A DNA stretch of 51,839 nucleotides from Paenibacillus naphthalenovorans (GCF_900099895.1 NZ_FNDY01000032.1:1-51839), one strand, 5' to 3'; numbered from the stretch's first letter, positions 1 through 8,404 are shown. The notes: generated from the sequence alone by a model not told the origin. Numbers and translations are program-made.

Positions 1-128
1 TCACGAATCTTTAGCTGATGGGGGGATTTCCGATTACTTTTTTCCATATACTGCCCTCTCTGGCGGAGTGGACTTAAGTTTGTCACGGATTCAGGTATAC
101 TGTTAGATATAGAAAAGGGGGTTTCGAA

Positions 129-986
129 ATGGAATGGTATATCATGTTGGTTTTGATCATAGCAGTGATCATCTGTTTATTATATAAAGCACATAAAAAT
201 ACGAAACAGGTAGAGCTGACTCATATCCGGTTGCCGGAAAACAAGAACATCTCTCGTAATGAAATTTTGAAAGTACTGCATCTTTCGGACTTGCACATGG
301 AGAACATTTCGGTATCGCCTGACCGGTTATCGGATCTATTATCCGGAGACCAGCCGGATTTGATTGCATTGACCGGGGATTATTTGGACAAAGTAAAAAG
401 TATTCCGAAGCTGTCCGAATATTTAAAGGTTTTGCACAAAATGAAGCCGAAATATGGAATTTATGCTGTTTTCGGCAATCATGATTACGTGTTGAAGCAT
501 CATGATTTCGATAAGCTGCGGAAGGTGTTGGAGGATAACGGGTGTCAAGTTTTACAAAATGAAAATGATCTTTTGTACGTAGACGGCAGACCTGTCCACA
601 TTATCGGAATCGACGACTTCAGCACGGAGAGAAGTAATTTAGATCAGTCCTTTCGGAAGGTAAATCAGGGGTTTCGGTTGGTTTTGACGCACGACCCTAA
701 TATTGTATTAATAATGGAGAAATATAACTTTGATTATTTGCTGGCCGGTCATTTTCATGGAGGCCAGATTTGGTGGCCGAAGCCTTACCATTTGATTAAG
801 ATGGGACGTCTGGTTCGCATGAATATGGTAAAAGGCTTGCAGCGTTATCGGGGCAAAGCGTTTTATATCAGTGAAGGATTGGGGCAAACAGGGTTAAATA
901 TCCGGGTTGGCAGCAGGCCGGAAATCACATTTCATCACCTATCTCTACAGGCTATTGAAAAAGTACAAACTCCGACAGCAGTATAG
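129..986 (+). CDS. Membrane-anchored calcineurin-like metallophosphoesterase
   Basis: A 285-residue protein with an N-terminal membrane anchor (about residues 3-20, very rich in I/L/V) followed by a calcineurin-like phosphoesterase domain. The metal-binding blocks appear in family order: DLHM (around residue 54), GDYLD, GNHDY, a histidine in THDP, and GHFHGGQ near residue 210. Such enzymes are binuclear-metal phosphoesterases. Close relatives of the YkuE/YaeI/YkoQ type sit on the membrane and are thought to act on phospholipid or lipid-linked substrates; the substrate here cannot be told. The ATG follows a purine-rich AAAAGGGGG site. The gene is monocistronic, ending inside a strong hairpin terminator. 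It faces a glycosyltransferase of the MGDG-synthase type, a pairing that suggests envelope-lipid metabolism. Confidence 0.85.
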   Translation: MEWYIMLVLIIAVIICLLYKAHKNTKQVELTHIRLPENKNISRNEILKVLHLSDLHMENISVSPDRLSDLLSGDQPDLIALTGDYLDKVKSIPKLSEYLKVLHKMKPKYGIYAVFGNHDYVLKHHDFDKLRKVLEDNGCQVLQNENDLLYVDGRPVHIIGIDDFSTERSNLDQSFRKVNQGFRLVLTHDPNIVLIMEKYNFDYLLAGHFHGGQIWWPKPYHLIKMGRLVRMNMVKGLQRYRGKAFYISEGLGQTGLNIRVGSRPEITFHHLSLQAIEKVQTPTAV

Positions 987-1008
987 CGACCGGAGTTTGT
1001 ACTTTTTT
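959..1008 (+). terminator. Intrinsic terminator of the metallophosphoesterase gene
   Basis: A perfect 14-bp inverted repeat (961-974 with 991-1004, AAGTACAAACTCCG and its complement) with a 16-nt loop is followed by a run of T. The left arm starts inside the last codons and the stop codon TAG at 984-986 lies in the loop. An A-run on the left makes it potentially bidirectional. Confidence 0.85.
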
Positions 1009-1146
1009 AGTCCCTGTGCGAGTATCATATCATTTACCCGACATGGAACAAGATTGCGCAGGTCGTCCATTCCCATGACAGCCATCATTTGCGCGGCGGA
1101 GTGAGGGGCACATTATACCGTTCCAGTTCGAAATTAGCTGTATGCC

Positions 1147-2259
1147 CTAATGAAGTTGGCATATGCTTTGCAATAACAACGAGATATTTCTATTCGTAAT
1201 TGTATCGTAATAATGATCTGCATTTCGGCGCAATCCATCACATTGTTCCCGGGAGCTTAATATACTTCCCAATTGTTCTTCCATACTCGCCTCGTGCTTC
1301 CAATGGTCGGCCTGGACAATAAGCCCTTGCTGCTTTAAGCTTTGCAGATTGATTTTTTCTTGTCCAGGCAGCGCATGGTAAACAAAAATAGGTATTCTTT
1401 TATAAAGGCATTCACTGACCGTTACTCCGCCCGGCTTGGTAATGATGCCATCGATTTGATTGTACAATTCATCCATCTCTTCTCTTGATGTGATATAGGG
1501 TAAGGGAGTAATACGGGGATGCTTTAAATTTATCAGATATTCGTGCAAATGCTTATTTTTACCGCATAATACTTTATAGTGGATATTTCCCTTTTTTCCA
1601 ATTTGACGAACAAGGGAAGGAATGACGCCAGCACCAAGGCTGCCGCCGGAAATTAATACGGTCATTTGGGAAGAGAACACCGATTTTTCTTGATTCTCAG
1701 TAATTTTCGGGTGAATCGGTATACCGGTAACAAAAATCCGTTCCTCAGGGACACCTTTTTGCACGAGCGACTGTTTTAGGTCCTTGTTGGGAACGAAATG
1801 GTAATCGATATTGCCGCATCCCCACAGATTATTGATAAAAAAATCGGTATATACATTAATAACCGGTACGGAGATTATACGACGGGTCTTTAGACGATTG
1901 AGAATATAAGAAGGTAAAGCATGGGTACAAATGATCATATGAGGCTGTTCCTCGCGAACCAGCTTTTCAACAAAATACTGAAAAAGCCACTCGTAGATAC
2001 GGTAACGCTGCGGTTGCCGCGTCGGTTGGTATACCGACATTCTGTATATCCAGTTGTAGAAATTCGGGAACGAATGAATCCATTTTATGTAAATTTGTGA
2101 TACGGCAGATTCCATCCTCCCATAGCTGTATTGAAGAATATCCACTTTTTTGCATTGGACAGAAGGCATTACTCCGTGAATATGATCTATTAAAGCTTCT
2201 GCAACCTGGTGATGGCCGGTAGATATCGAAAGAAAGGGCATAACCAATATTTTTTTCAT
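1147..2259 (-). CDS. Glycosyltransferase, MGDG synthase/UgtP-like (GT28 type)
   Basis: A 370-residue protein with a two-lobe GT-B plan. The N-lobe begins MKKILVMPFLSISTGHHQVA, matching the glycine/histidine loop that opens diacylglycerol glucosyltransferases and MurG-like enzymes. A second glycine-rich loop (ISGGSLGAGV, about residue 205) opens the UDP-sugar-binding C-lobe, and ITKPGGVTVSECL (about residue 285) is the nucleotide-sugar signature. Family members move glucose or galactose from UDP-sugars to diacylglycerol at the inner membrane face. The ATG at 2259 is preceded by a GGAGG site. No partner gene overlaps it. In Bacillus the comparable YkoN/YkoP/YkoQ group also puts a glycosyltransferase near a phosphoesterase and a YkoP protein; that parallel comes from memory of the family. 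Acceptor lipid is unknown. Confidence 0.8.
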   Translation of the reverse strand: MKKILVMPFLSISTGHHQVAEALIDHIHGVMPSVQCKKVDILQYSYGRMESAVSQIYIKWIHSFPNFYNWIYRMSVYQPTRQPQRYRIYEWLFQYFVEKLVREEQPHMIICTHALPSYILNRLKTRRIISVPVINVYTDFFINNLWGCGNIDYHFVPNKDLKQSLVQKGVPEERIFVTGIPIHPKITENQEKSVFSSQMTVLISGGSLGAGVIPSLVRQIGKKGNIHYKVLCGKNKHLHEYLINLKHPRITPLPYITSREEMDELYNQIDGIITKPGGVTVSECLYKRIPIFVYHALPGQEKINLQSLKQQGLIVQADHWKHEASMEEQLGSILSSREQCDGLRRNADHYYDTITNRNISLLLQSICQLH

Positions 2260-2384
2260 CCTTCATTTCCTCCATCAGTAACGGCAATATGCGAAATACA
2301 AACTGGGGATAATACGGTAAATAGGATACTACATCATGGCCTTTGACATACATGGTTGTATGAGGTTCGCGAGGAGACCGACAG

Positions 2385-2561
2385 ATGGAGATGAAGATGA
2401 AGGTGATGACTTTCAACATACCTCATGGACAAGGAATAGACGGGAAGGTAAACCTGAATCGAATTGCCGGAATCATTGAAGAAAGTGAGGCCGATCTTTA
2501 TCGAGATTTCCCATTATATCTCAAGAACAGCATAAGCTTGGAAACGTTTGTTCCGGATTAA
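2385..2561 (+). pseudogene. 5' remnant of an endonuclease/exonuclease/phosphatase (EEP) family gene
   Basis: A 58-codon open frame starts at ATG 2385 (alternative 2391) after a GAGGAG site. It reads MKVMTFNIPHGQGIDGKV near its start, continues with LNRIAGIIEESEADL, then loses similarity and ends at TAA 2559-2561. The opening is the hallmark of EEP-fold proteins (MxxxTFNIxxGxGxDG...DLxRIAxxIxxxxADIxGLQEVD). The catalytic QE/NE glutamate that should follow AD(I/L) is missing, because the sequence jumps from ADL to an unrelated tail. An intact family member has about 230-300 residues, so this is an N-terminal stub left by a deletion. The following 220 bp up to the YkoP-like gene show no other confident coding. 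It lies between two intact envelope-type genes. Confidence 0.7.
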
Positions 2562-2781
2562 GGGAAGCCCGTGTTTTATTGGAAGCCGACGTACAAATAA
2601 GAGCGGGTTTGATTTTAGATGTGTAACCACTGCGATCGCTCATTCATGAATGGCCTTGTGAGAGGTTTTCTTAATCCGGAGCAGCATGTATAAGCAGAAA
2701 CTGATTTTTTCCACCAATGAAATTCCTTTTCACAAGACAAAATAACCATATCCATTAAAACATTCCAAAGGGGATAAGGAC

Positions 2782-3384
2782 ATGAGGTTAAAGTCAATAG
2801 CCCTGACCGTTTGGGATATTCTTGATCCCATCTATTATGCCTGTACCCGGTTAAGATATATTGGCGGGGGCGACCGGAAAAGCAGCGCGTTTCGAGTGCG
2901 ACTTACGTTGTACAAAGGCAGACCGGTATCTTTGGCCGACGGAACGACGATTCAAAAGGGCGATCTCTTGCTGAAAATTCATTTACATAATGTTGTTCTG
3001 TTAAAGAACATGCTGGCCTTGAGGAATGAACTGCAAAAAGCAAGATTTCTTTACCGGAGCATTGAAAGATCGCTGCCCGACCTTGCCTTGTATGTTAGAA
3101 GCCATCCGAAATGCCATGATATCAAAGGGCTGATCGGGATTACCATGTTAAATCGGGGATACGATAAATTGAATTTTGAAGCATTTCCCATATCCAGCAC
3201 AGGGTACAAATGGTTAAAATGGATTAGTTTGATGCCGATCTATCTGTTATCGGTGACGAATCCGTTTAAAAACATGAAAAAGCATGTCCCCACTTACTTG
3301 TTTATGTCCAAGGATACGCTATTACAAAAACTTGTGTTGTTTACGCCTAGCGGCGAGCTCAAATCCAACATAAACCGTTCTTGA
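2782..3384 (+). CDS. YkoP-like conserved protein of unknown function
   Basis: A 200-residue protein with no signal peptide. It starts with an amphipathic stretch (residues 1-25), has a basic centre containing KGDLLLKIHLHN, and a hydrophobic segment near residues 150-165 that could touch a membrane. The overall pattern, including the LYKG...LxDGTxIxxGDLLLKIHLHN block, resembles the YkoP family of Bacillus, which has no assigned activity and lies near an MGDG-type glycosyltransferase and a metallophosphoesterase in that genus. Those two activities are also encoded just upstream here. The ATG is placed by the AAGGGG/AAGG site 8-15 nt upstream. Function is not inferred beyond a possible envelope role. 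Confidence 0.6.
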   Translation: MRLKSIALTVWDILDPIYYACTRLRYIGGGDRKSSAFRVRLTLYKGRPVSLADGTTIQKGDLLLKIHLHNVVLLKNMLALRNELQKARFLYRSIERSLPDLALYVRSHPKCHDIKGLIGITMLNRGYDKLNFEAFPISSTGYKWLKWISLMPIYLLSVTNPFKNMKKHVPTYLFMSKDTLLQKLVLFTPSGELKSNINRS

Positions 3385-3401
3385 TGATTTATTTTATTTG
3401 T

Positions 3402-3431
3402 TAGTCAAATTTTCAATTTTCTTGATATAAT
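3402..3431 (+). promoter_or_regulatory. Candidate sigma-A promoter for topB
   Basis: TAGTCA (3402-3407) and a perfect TATAAT (3426-3431) are separated by 18 bp, about 35 bp upstream of the topB start. The -10 is consensus; the -35 is weak. Confidence 0.45.
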
Positions 3432-3466
3432 AAGTTGTACGTTCGATACAAGGAGCTGTAACTTCA

Positions 3467-5617
3467 TTGAAATTAATCATCGCCGAAAAACCGGATCAAG
3501 GGGCCAAACTGGCCTCACCCTTTAAACATAAAAAACAGCAGGGCTTTATCGAAATATTCCCGAATCCGTTTTTTCCCGAAGGTGCGCTTGTAACTTGGGC
3601 TGTCGGTCATGTCTGTGAGTTGGTTCCTCCTGAAGCATATGATCCCGGCCTTAAAAGATGGAGCATCTCTTCTTTGCCGATCATCCCCGAGAAGTTCAAG
3701 CATCGGGTAGCTCCTTCCAAAGCCAAACAATTTCAAGTGATCAAAAGCCTGCTTCTTCGACCGGATGTTAAAGAAATCGTTCATGCCGGGGACGCCGGCA
3801 GGGAAGGGGAATATATCGTCCGTATTGCGGTTCAATTAAGCGGCGTCAAGAAGCCGATGAAACGGCTGTGGATCTCTTCATTGACCCCGAAGGCGGTAGA
3901 GCAGGGGTTTATGAACTTAAAGAGTGAAGAAGCCACCCGGCCGTTATACTACGAAGCGCTAAGCCGCTCTTGTGCGGATTGGCTTGTCGGAATGAACGGA
4001 TCGAGGGTATACTCGTTGCTGTTTCAGCGGAGGGGCATCAGGGAGGTTTTCTCCACCGGGCGTGTACAAAGCCCTACACTTGCTCTTATCGTTGCGCGCG
4101 AGAAGGAAATTCGAAACTTTAAGCCTGAACCGTTCTGGGAACTGAAAGCCAAGTTTGTTACGAAAGATGCACGTTATGACGGAACGTGGTTCAAAGGCGA
4201 GCAGTCGAGGTTTACAACTAAAGAAGAAGCGGAATTGGTCAGACAGTTTTGTAAGGGCAAAGAGGCCCGTGTCGTTGATCTCGTGAAAGAACGAAAAGAA
4301 TTTCAGCCGCCGCAGTTCTTTAATTTGTCATCTCTGCAGGCTGCGGCTAATCAAATATACAAGTATTCCCCTCAGAAAACTTTAAACGCATTGCAGCAGT
4401 TGTATTTGGATGGATTTATATCGTATCCACGGTCGGATTCCGCCTATGTAACGCCGGAAGAGGCCAAGCAGTTTCCTGATATACTTGCCAGGCTAAGCCG
4501 GCTGGATTCGTTCAAAAGCTATTTTCCGCTTCCTGTACAATCGATTGCCAATCATAAGCGCTTTGTAAATGCCGCCAAGGTCAGCGATCACTATGCTATT
4601 ATTCCTACTGAGGTCATTCCGCAGCCCAGCCGATTAAAGGACGATGAGCGCAACTTGTATGAATTAATTGTCAAACGACTCATCGCGGCCCATTATGATA
4701 AGGCGATTATCGATTATTCCCGTCTAACTACTTTAGTCGGCGGGCAGGAAACGTTCTTGACGAAGGGGAGGCAAATTGTTCAAGAAGGGTGGCGAACGGT
4801 GCTGTATGAACATGACTCGGGGGAAGAATCTGAACTTGAAGTCCTGCCTCCGCTGGTCGAAGGGGATACCGGAGCAGTAGAAGAACTGATGGTGAAAGAG
4901 GGTAAAACACAAGCGCCTAAACGATATACTGAAGGTCAATTAATTACTTTAATGAAAACGGCAGGCAAGCATCTCGAAGATTCGGAGCTCGAAAAGGTAC
5001 TTGAACGAACGGAAGGTCTGGGGACGGAAGCCACCCGGGCAGGCATTATATCCGTGCTGAAGGAACGAAACTACATTGAAGTTAAAAAAAACTTGGTTTA
5101 TGCCACAAACAAAGGTATGATGCTGGTTGAGGCCCTTGGTGACAGTATACTCGCTTCAGCAGAAATGACGGCGAAATGGGAGCAGCGTCTCCACGATATA
5201 GGACAGGGCAAAGCTTCGCCCCAATCGTTCATGGAGCAGGTCAGAAAATTATCTCAAAAGATCGTGCAAGACGCTCTGGAAAACGCGAGAACCTGGACCT
5301 TTACGGCTCAGCAATTAGAAGAAGGCAAACCGTTAAAACATACGGAAGCCGATTCCGAAGGCCTGGGTCCGTGCCCTAAATGCCAGAAGCCTGTTGTGGA
5401 CAAGAAAAGTTTGTTTGGCTGCTCGGCCTATCCCCAGTGTAATTTTTCCTTTTCCAAGAAGGTGCTCGGCAAAACCATTTCTGAAACTCAAATCAAGAGA
5501 TTTTTGAAGACGGGGAAAACGGCTTCGCTGAAAGGATTTAAAAAAGGAGATCGAATGTTCGAGGCAGCGCTGGTTTGGAACAAAGAGCAGCAGAAAGTGT
5601 CTTTTGAATTGAAGTGA
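3467..5617 (+). CDS. topB: DNA topoisomerase III
   Basis: A 716-residue type IA topoisomerase. The N-terminal TOPRIM domain starts MKLIIAEKPDQGAKLA and has the acidic DAGREGE motif near residue 108. The catalytic tyrosine is in GFISYPRSDS, at residue 320. The C-terminal part carries one four-cysteine zinc ribbon (GPCPKCQKP...GCSAYPQC) followed by a repeat-like tail ending at VSFELK. It relaxes negatively supercoiled DNA and decatenates through single-strand passage. Length is close to the 720-730 residues of Bacillus TopB. The start is TTG at 3467 with AAGGAG at 3449-3454, a rather long 12-nt spacing; no better in-frame start precedes the conserved MKLIIAEKP. The gene is intact. Confidence 0.95.
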   Translation: MKLIIAEKPDQGAKLASPFKHKKQQGFIEIFPNPFFPEGALVTWAVGHVCELVPPEAYDPGLKRWSISSLPIIPEKFKHRVAPSKAKQFQVIKSLLLRPDVKEIVHAGDAGREGEYIVRIAVQLSGVKKPMKRLWISSLTPKAVEQGFMNLKSEEATRPLYYEALSRSCADWLVGMNGSRVYSLLFQRRGIREVFSTGRVQSPTLALIVAREKEIRNFKPEPFWELKAKFVTKDARYDGTWFKGEQSRFTTKEEAELVRQFCKGKEARVVDLVKERKEFQPPQFFNLSSLQAAANQIYKYSPQKTLNALQQLYLDGFISYPRSDSAYVTPEEAKQFPDILARLSRLDSFKSYFPLPVQSIANHKRFVNAAKVSDHYAIIPTEVIPQPSRLKDDERNLYELIVKRLIAAHYDKAIIDYSRLTTLVGGQETFLTKGRQIVQEGWRTVLYEHDSGEESELEVLPPLVEGDTGAVEELMVKEGKTQAPKRYTEGQLITLMKTAGKHLEDSELEKVLERTEGLGTEATRAGIISVLKERNYIEVKKNLVYATNKGMMLVEALGDSILASAEMTAKWEQRLHDIGQGKASPQSFMEQVRKLSQKIVQDALENARTWTFTAQQLEEGKPLKHTEADSEGLGPCPKCQKPVVDKKSLFGCSAYPQCNFSFSKKVLGKTISETQIKRFLKTGKTASLKGFKKGDRMFEAALVWNKEQQKVSFELK

Positions 5618-5654
5618 CTCCATAATCAGTTAGACGAAAGGTGGATCGGTCAAG

Positions 5655-6065
5655 ATGAAAGAAATTCCTATTCCTTATGTTCGTGCGAATCAAACGGGGA
5701 TTGTTTTACTTGTTGTTCTCGCCATTATATTTCAACAGCCCTTTCTAATCGCTGCGTTATGGGCGATACAAGTGATCGGCTTATGGCAGGGCGTACGCGC
5801 AAACCTGATTGTACAGCTGGCGGCGCCGCTGCTGCACGGCCGTATTGCCGGAGCTCAGACAGAAGCCGCGGAGCTGCAGCGGTTCAACAATTCGATTGCC
5901 GTGATATTATTGACCTTGTCTGTGGTTTCTTTCTGGCTGATGCCCGGCAGTTGGGTAGGCTATCTTTTTGCGGGAATGGTAGCCGCGGCGGCATTTGTCG
6001 CGATCTGCGGGTTCTGTGTCGGCTGTTTTTTATATTTCCAATTCAAGCAGCTCCGCAACAGATAA
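5655..6065 (+). CDS. DUF4395 family membrane protein
   Basis: A 136-residue hydrophobic protein with about four membrane segments. The first two lie at residues 13-48 and the last two at 78-125. The family hallmark CGFCVGCFLYFQ occurs near the C-terminus, and an early motif PYVRANQTGIV precedes the first pair of segments. DUF4395 proteins are integral membrane proteins often found near thioredoxin-like or redox genes; the activity is not established. The ATG follows a GAAAGGTGG site. It comes 37 bp after topB with no terminator between, so read-through is possible. A bidirectional terminator follows. Confidence 0.8.
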   Translation: MKEIPIPYVRANQTGIVLLVVLAIIFQQPFLIAALWAIQVIGLWQGVRANLIVQLAAPLLHGRIAGAQTEAAELQRFNNSIAVILLTLSVVSFWLMPGSWVGYLFAGMVAAAAFVAICGFCVGCFLYFQFKQLRNR

Positions 6066-6080
6066 AGTGAAGTGATATGC

Positions 6081-6122
6081 AAACAGACCGGAGAGTGCCT
6101 GATCGGGCCTCCCGGTCTGTTT
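6081..6122 (+). terminator. Bidirectional terminator between the DUF4395 gene and the hemolysin III gene
   Basis: AAACAGACCGG (6081-6091) pairs perfectly with 6112-6122. T-rich sequence follows on the + strand and the convergent gene ends at 6127, so it can serve both. Confidence 0.8.
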
Positions 6123-6126
6123 GTTG

Positions 6127-6768
6127 TTATTCGGGCAGAACATAGAAATAAACGGTAACGAAATGACAGATGCTGCCGGCCAGTACGAATATATGCCAGA
6201 TCGCATGATGATAGCGGATTTTTCTCCATAAATAAAAGATGGTACCCAGCGTATACAGCAAGCCCCCTGCAACGAGCCAAACTATTCCCGCCTGAGCAAG
6301 CTCTTCTTGCAGCGGACCAAACGCGAACATCACAAGCCAGCCCATCGCGATATAAAATAGAGTGGAGAGCAGAATGAAGCGTTTGACAAAAAACAGCTTG
6401 AAAATAATCCCGGCGAGTGCTAATCCCCAAACGATCCCGAATAAGCTCCAACCCAGCGGACCACGCAGCGTCACGAGCAGGAATGGGGTATACGTGCCGG
6501 CAATCAGCACGAATATGGCGGCGTGGTCCATGATCGAGAAGATGTCGATCCACCGCTCTTGGCGGGCGCTGTGCAGCAAAGTAGAGGAGACGTAAAGCAA
6601 AATCAGCGAAACGCCGAAAACGGTAAAGCTGACGATGTGCCATACGCTGCCATTGCGTAAAGAATGGATCAGCAGCAGGACAAGGGCCGCCACGCTGAGG
6701 ACGGCTCCGATTCCGTGGGTTACCGCGTTGGCGCGTTCTTCTTTCCAAGGATCGATGATCATTATCAT
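6127..6768 (-). CDS. Hemolysin III family (PAQR-like) membrane protein
   Basis: A 213-residue protein with seven predicted membrane segments. It has the opening motif DPWKEERANAVTHGIG, the SSTLLHS motif after the second segment, a conserved DHAAIF(V)LIAGTYTPF block, and histidines in the last loop (YHHAIWHIFVLAGSICHF). These belong to the hemolysin III/TrhA/YqfA family, membrane proteins of the PAQR superfamily with conserved Ser/Asp/His residues that may bind a metal. Despite the name, most have no shown haemolytic role. An open frame extends upstream to 6990 but runs into the next gene and lacks family similarity, so ATG 6768 (or 6762) after GGGAGTGA is preferred; length then matches the usual 210-220 residues. 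Confidence 0.85.
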   Translation of the reverse strand: MIMIIDPWKEERANAVTHGIGAVLSVAALVLLLIHSLRNGSVWHIVSFTVFGVSLILLYVSSTLLHSARQERWIDIFSIMDHAAIFVLIAGTYTPFLLVTLRGPLGWSLFGIVWGLALAGIIFKLFFVKRFILLSTLFYIAMGWLVMFAFGPLQEELAQAGIVWLVAGGLLYTLGTIFYLWRKIRYHHAIWHIFVLAGSICHFVTVYFYVLPE

Positions 6769-6877
6769 TTCACTCCCATCGGAACATAGGGTCTCCGCCG
6801 ATTCGTTCAAGGCCGGTCTAGCCAAAGCAGGAGACGTTGATTTCATTGTAACTCCAAACGGAACAAATGACCAATGA

Positions 6878-8263
6878 TCAAATGCAGCGGGGAATCTTGA
6901 TCCGGCACCCTTGCGGCGTTTGATTGCCCGCCTCATTCTTGAGCAGCCATAGCTCGGGGGTATCCCGGATCCCGGTGATATGCAGTTCAAACGATTCGAC
7001 AGGGAACTGCTCTGAAGAAAGAACGACCCGATGCCCGTCGACTTGGTTCACGCGCACGGGGATTGCCGGTTCGCTTCCATGGCTCACATAACGGTAATGC
7101 TGGCCGCAGGAGGCCGTCCGTACGTCCACGCGTTTGTTGAATTCCAGCACGACGATGCTTTGTTCGGGACGATGGGCGCGAACCGGCTGAGGTTTGTCCT
7201 CATACATCGGAAGCCCGATACTGTATTCGTATGCGGTCCAGAATTGATACCCGTGAGCTCCGGCGGCCGCCGCAAAACGCTCCATCCAGGCACGGCTGCG
7301 CCGCATCCGGCGAAGCGAACCGATATCGGTTTGCACACCGATCGGGATGGAACCATGAGAAGCCCGGATATGGTCCATAAACGGTTTGTAATGCTTTATA
7401 TAGTCGGGCTTCAGCCGTTCGCGCATCCAATCGGGCCAATGGGTTTGAAGGATATGCACGTCCGGACGCACTGTGCGGATCATAGCGGCGGCGTCAATGC
7501 CCTGGTATTCTCTAAGGGCTGGAACGGAATCGTCCCCCGCATTTACAGCAAGGGACCATGTCGCTATCCGTATCCCGGGATTGGTTTCCCGCACCCCGCC
7601 TGCGCCGTTGATGAGCTCGTTCAGGAAGCCGTTGACCGCCTGTACACGAAACTCCATCCACAGCAGGTAACGGGCACGGTCGGTTTTATAATAGGCGGGG
7701 GAGCCCGGGTAACGAAAGTCAGGCATTTCAGCTCCGCTGAACCTCTTGAACGCGGCTCTGGCCAAAGGACCGACATCCCCGTAAACCCCGCTGTCCAGAC
7801 CGTTCCATTCCGGAAAATAGGGTTCCGCCACCTCGAAGCCGGTGAAAGGATGCCGGCTGATGAGACGGGAAACGGCGTTTTTTTTCCAAGCTAAATACTG
7901 GTGGCTGAACAGGGAGAACCGGTGGAATCCGTCATCTATTTTTTTCAGCAGCGTCATCTGCCAATCCTTCCAACCCGGGGGCAGGTGTCCGGTTCCATAG
8001 GCTCCGTTGCCAAGCACCATGGCCCACACCTCCAGGCCCCGATTGCGCAAAGCGGCAATAAGGCGTCCATTGACCTGGGTTTCGTTCGTTACAAAATAAC
8101 GTACGGCCCGGAATCCGGCCAGCTCCAGCTCTGCCGCGACGCTATCCTCGGATCTGTCCAGATAATAAGCAAACGTTGGATCAATTTGGATGCTGGGCTG
8201 CAACTGATGGATGGCAGAGGGGGGTTGAGATTTTTTTCGGGGATCATATGTACGGATAAGCAT
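6878..8263 (-). CDS. Putative TIM-barrel glycoside-hydrolase-like protein
   Basis: A 461-residue soluble protein without a signal peptide. The first 350 residues have the rhythm of a TIM-barrel hydrolase of the GH42/GH-A kind. One acidic motif, GFEVAEPYFPEWNG (about residue 140), could supply the acid/base glutamate. A second, FWTAYEYSIG (about residue 345), sits where the nucleophile is usual. A C-terminal beta-rich tail of about 90 residues follows. Substrate is unknown and the catalytic assignment is inference. The ATG at 8263 follows a GAGGTG site. An operator-like palindrome sits between its -35 and -10 boxes, so it is probably regulated by a dedicated repressor, as expected of a carbohydrate-inducible gene. 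Confidence 0.55.
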   Translation of the reverse strand: MLIRTYDPRKKSQPPSAIHQLQPSIQIDPTFAYYLDRSEDSVAAELELAGFRAVRYFVTNETQVNGRLIAALRNRGLEVWAMVLGNGAYGTGHLPPGWKDWQMTLLKKIDDGFHRFSLFSHQYLAWKKNAVSRLISRHPFTGFEVAEPYFPEWNGLDSGVYGDVGPLARAAFKRFSGAEMPDFRYPGSPAYYKTDRARYLLWMEFRVQAVNGFLNELINGAGGVRETNPGIRIATWSLAVNAGDDSVPALREYQGIDAAAMIRTVRPDVHILQTHWPDWMRERLKPDYIKHYKPFMDHIRASHGSIPIGVQTDIGSLRRMRRSRAWMERFAAAAGAHGYQFWTAYEYSIGLPMYEDKPQPVRAHRPEQSIVVLEFNKRVDVRTASCGQHYRYVSHGSEPAIPVRVNQVDGHRVVLSSEQFPVESFELHITGIRDTPELWLLKNEAGNQTPQGCRIKIPRCI

Positions 8264-8303
8264 GCCTCACTGCACCTCTTTCTCCGCTCGCCTTTTTTCT
8301 TAT

Positions 8304-8333
8304 ATTGTACGCTTCTATGCGTACGGTTTCCAA
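8304..8333 (-). promoter_or_regulatory. Promoter with embedded operator-like palindrome for the hydrolase gene
   Basis: On the minus strand TTGGAA (8328-8333) and TACAAT (8304-8309) are 18 bp apart. The spacer holds a perfect inverted repeat GTACGC-N6-GCGTAC (8307-8324) that overlaps the -10 box. A factor bound there would block RNA polymerase. Confidence 0.55.
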
Positions 8334-8357
8334 TTTAGAATAAAAAAGGAGGGATAA

Positions 8358-8402
8358 ATGAAGCGGGTCGGAATGGGCGGGACAACCAAACTAACGTTGT
8401 AA
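8358..8402 (+). CDS. Possible 14-codon leader peptide
   Basis: ATG 8358 follows AAAGGAGGG at near-ideal spacing and encodes MKRVGMGGTTKLTL before TAA. The promoter of the downstream GTPase gene begins 3 bp after the stop, so the peptide is not on that transcript. It could be a leader, a remnant 5' end, or chance. No recognisable similarity. Confidence 0.2.
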   Translation: MKRVGMGGTTKLTL

Positions 8403-8404
8403 AA

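Noticed and set aside
1010..1146. Coding-like minus-strand stretch (QMMAVMGMDDLRNLVP) after the glycosyltransferase
   Set aside because: No start, no recognised family, and it would run through a strong terminator. Left as non-coding.
1967..2419. A 150-codon minus-strand frame overlapping the glycosyltransferase start
   Set aside because: It overlaps the glycosyltransferase for 290 bp in another frame, has no family similarity and a very weak ribosome site. Its upstream part also overlaps the EEP stub.
6769..6990. Upstream extension of the hemolysin III frame
   Set aside because: It lacks family similarity, overlaps the end of the next gene, and a GGGAGTGA site stands at the shorter start.
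7031..7894. A 287-codon plus-strand frame inside the TIM-barrel hydrolase gene
   Set aside because: It is the antisense of a well-formed minus-strand gene; composition is arginine/proline/histidine-rich and no domain is seen.
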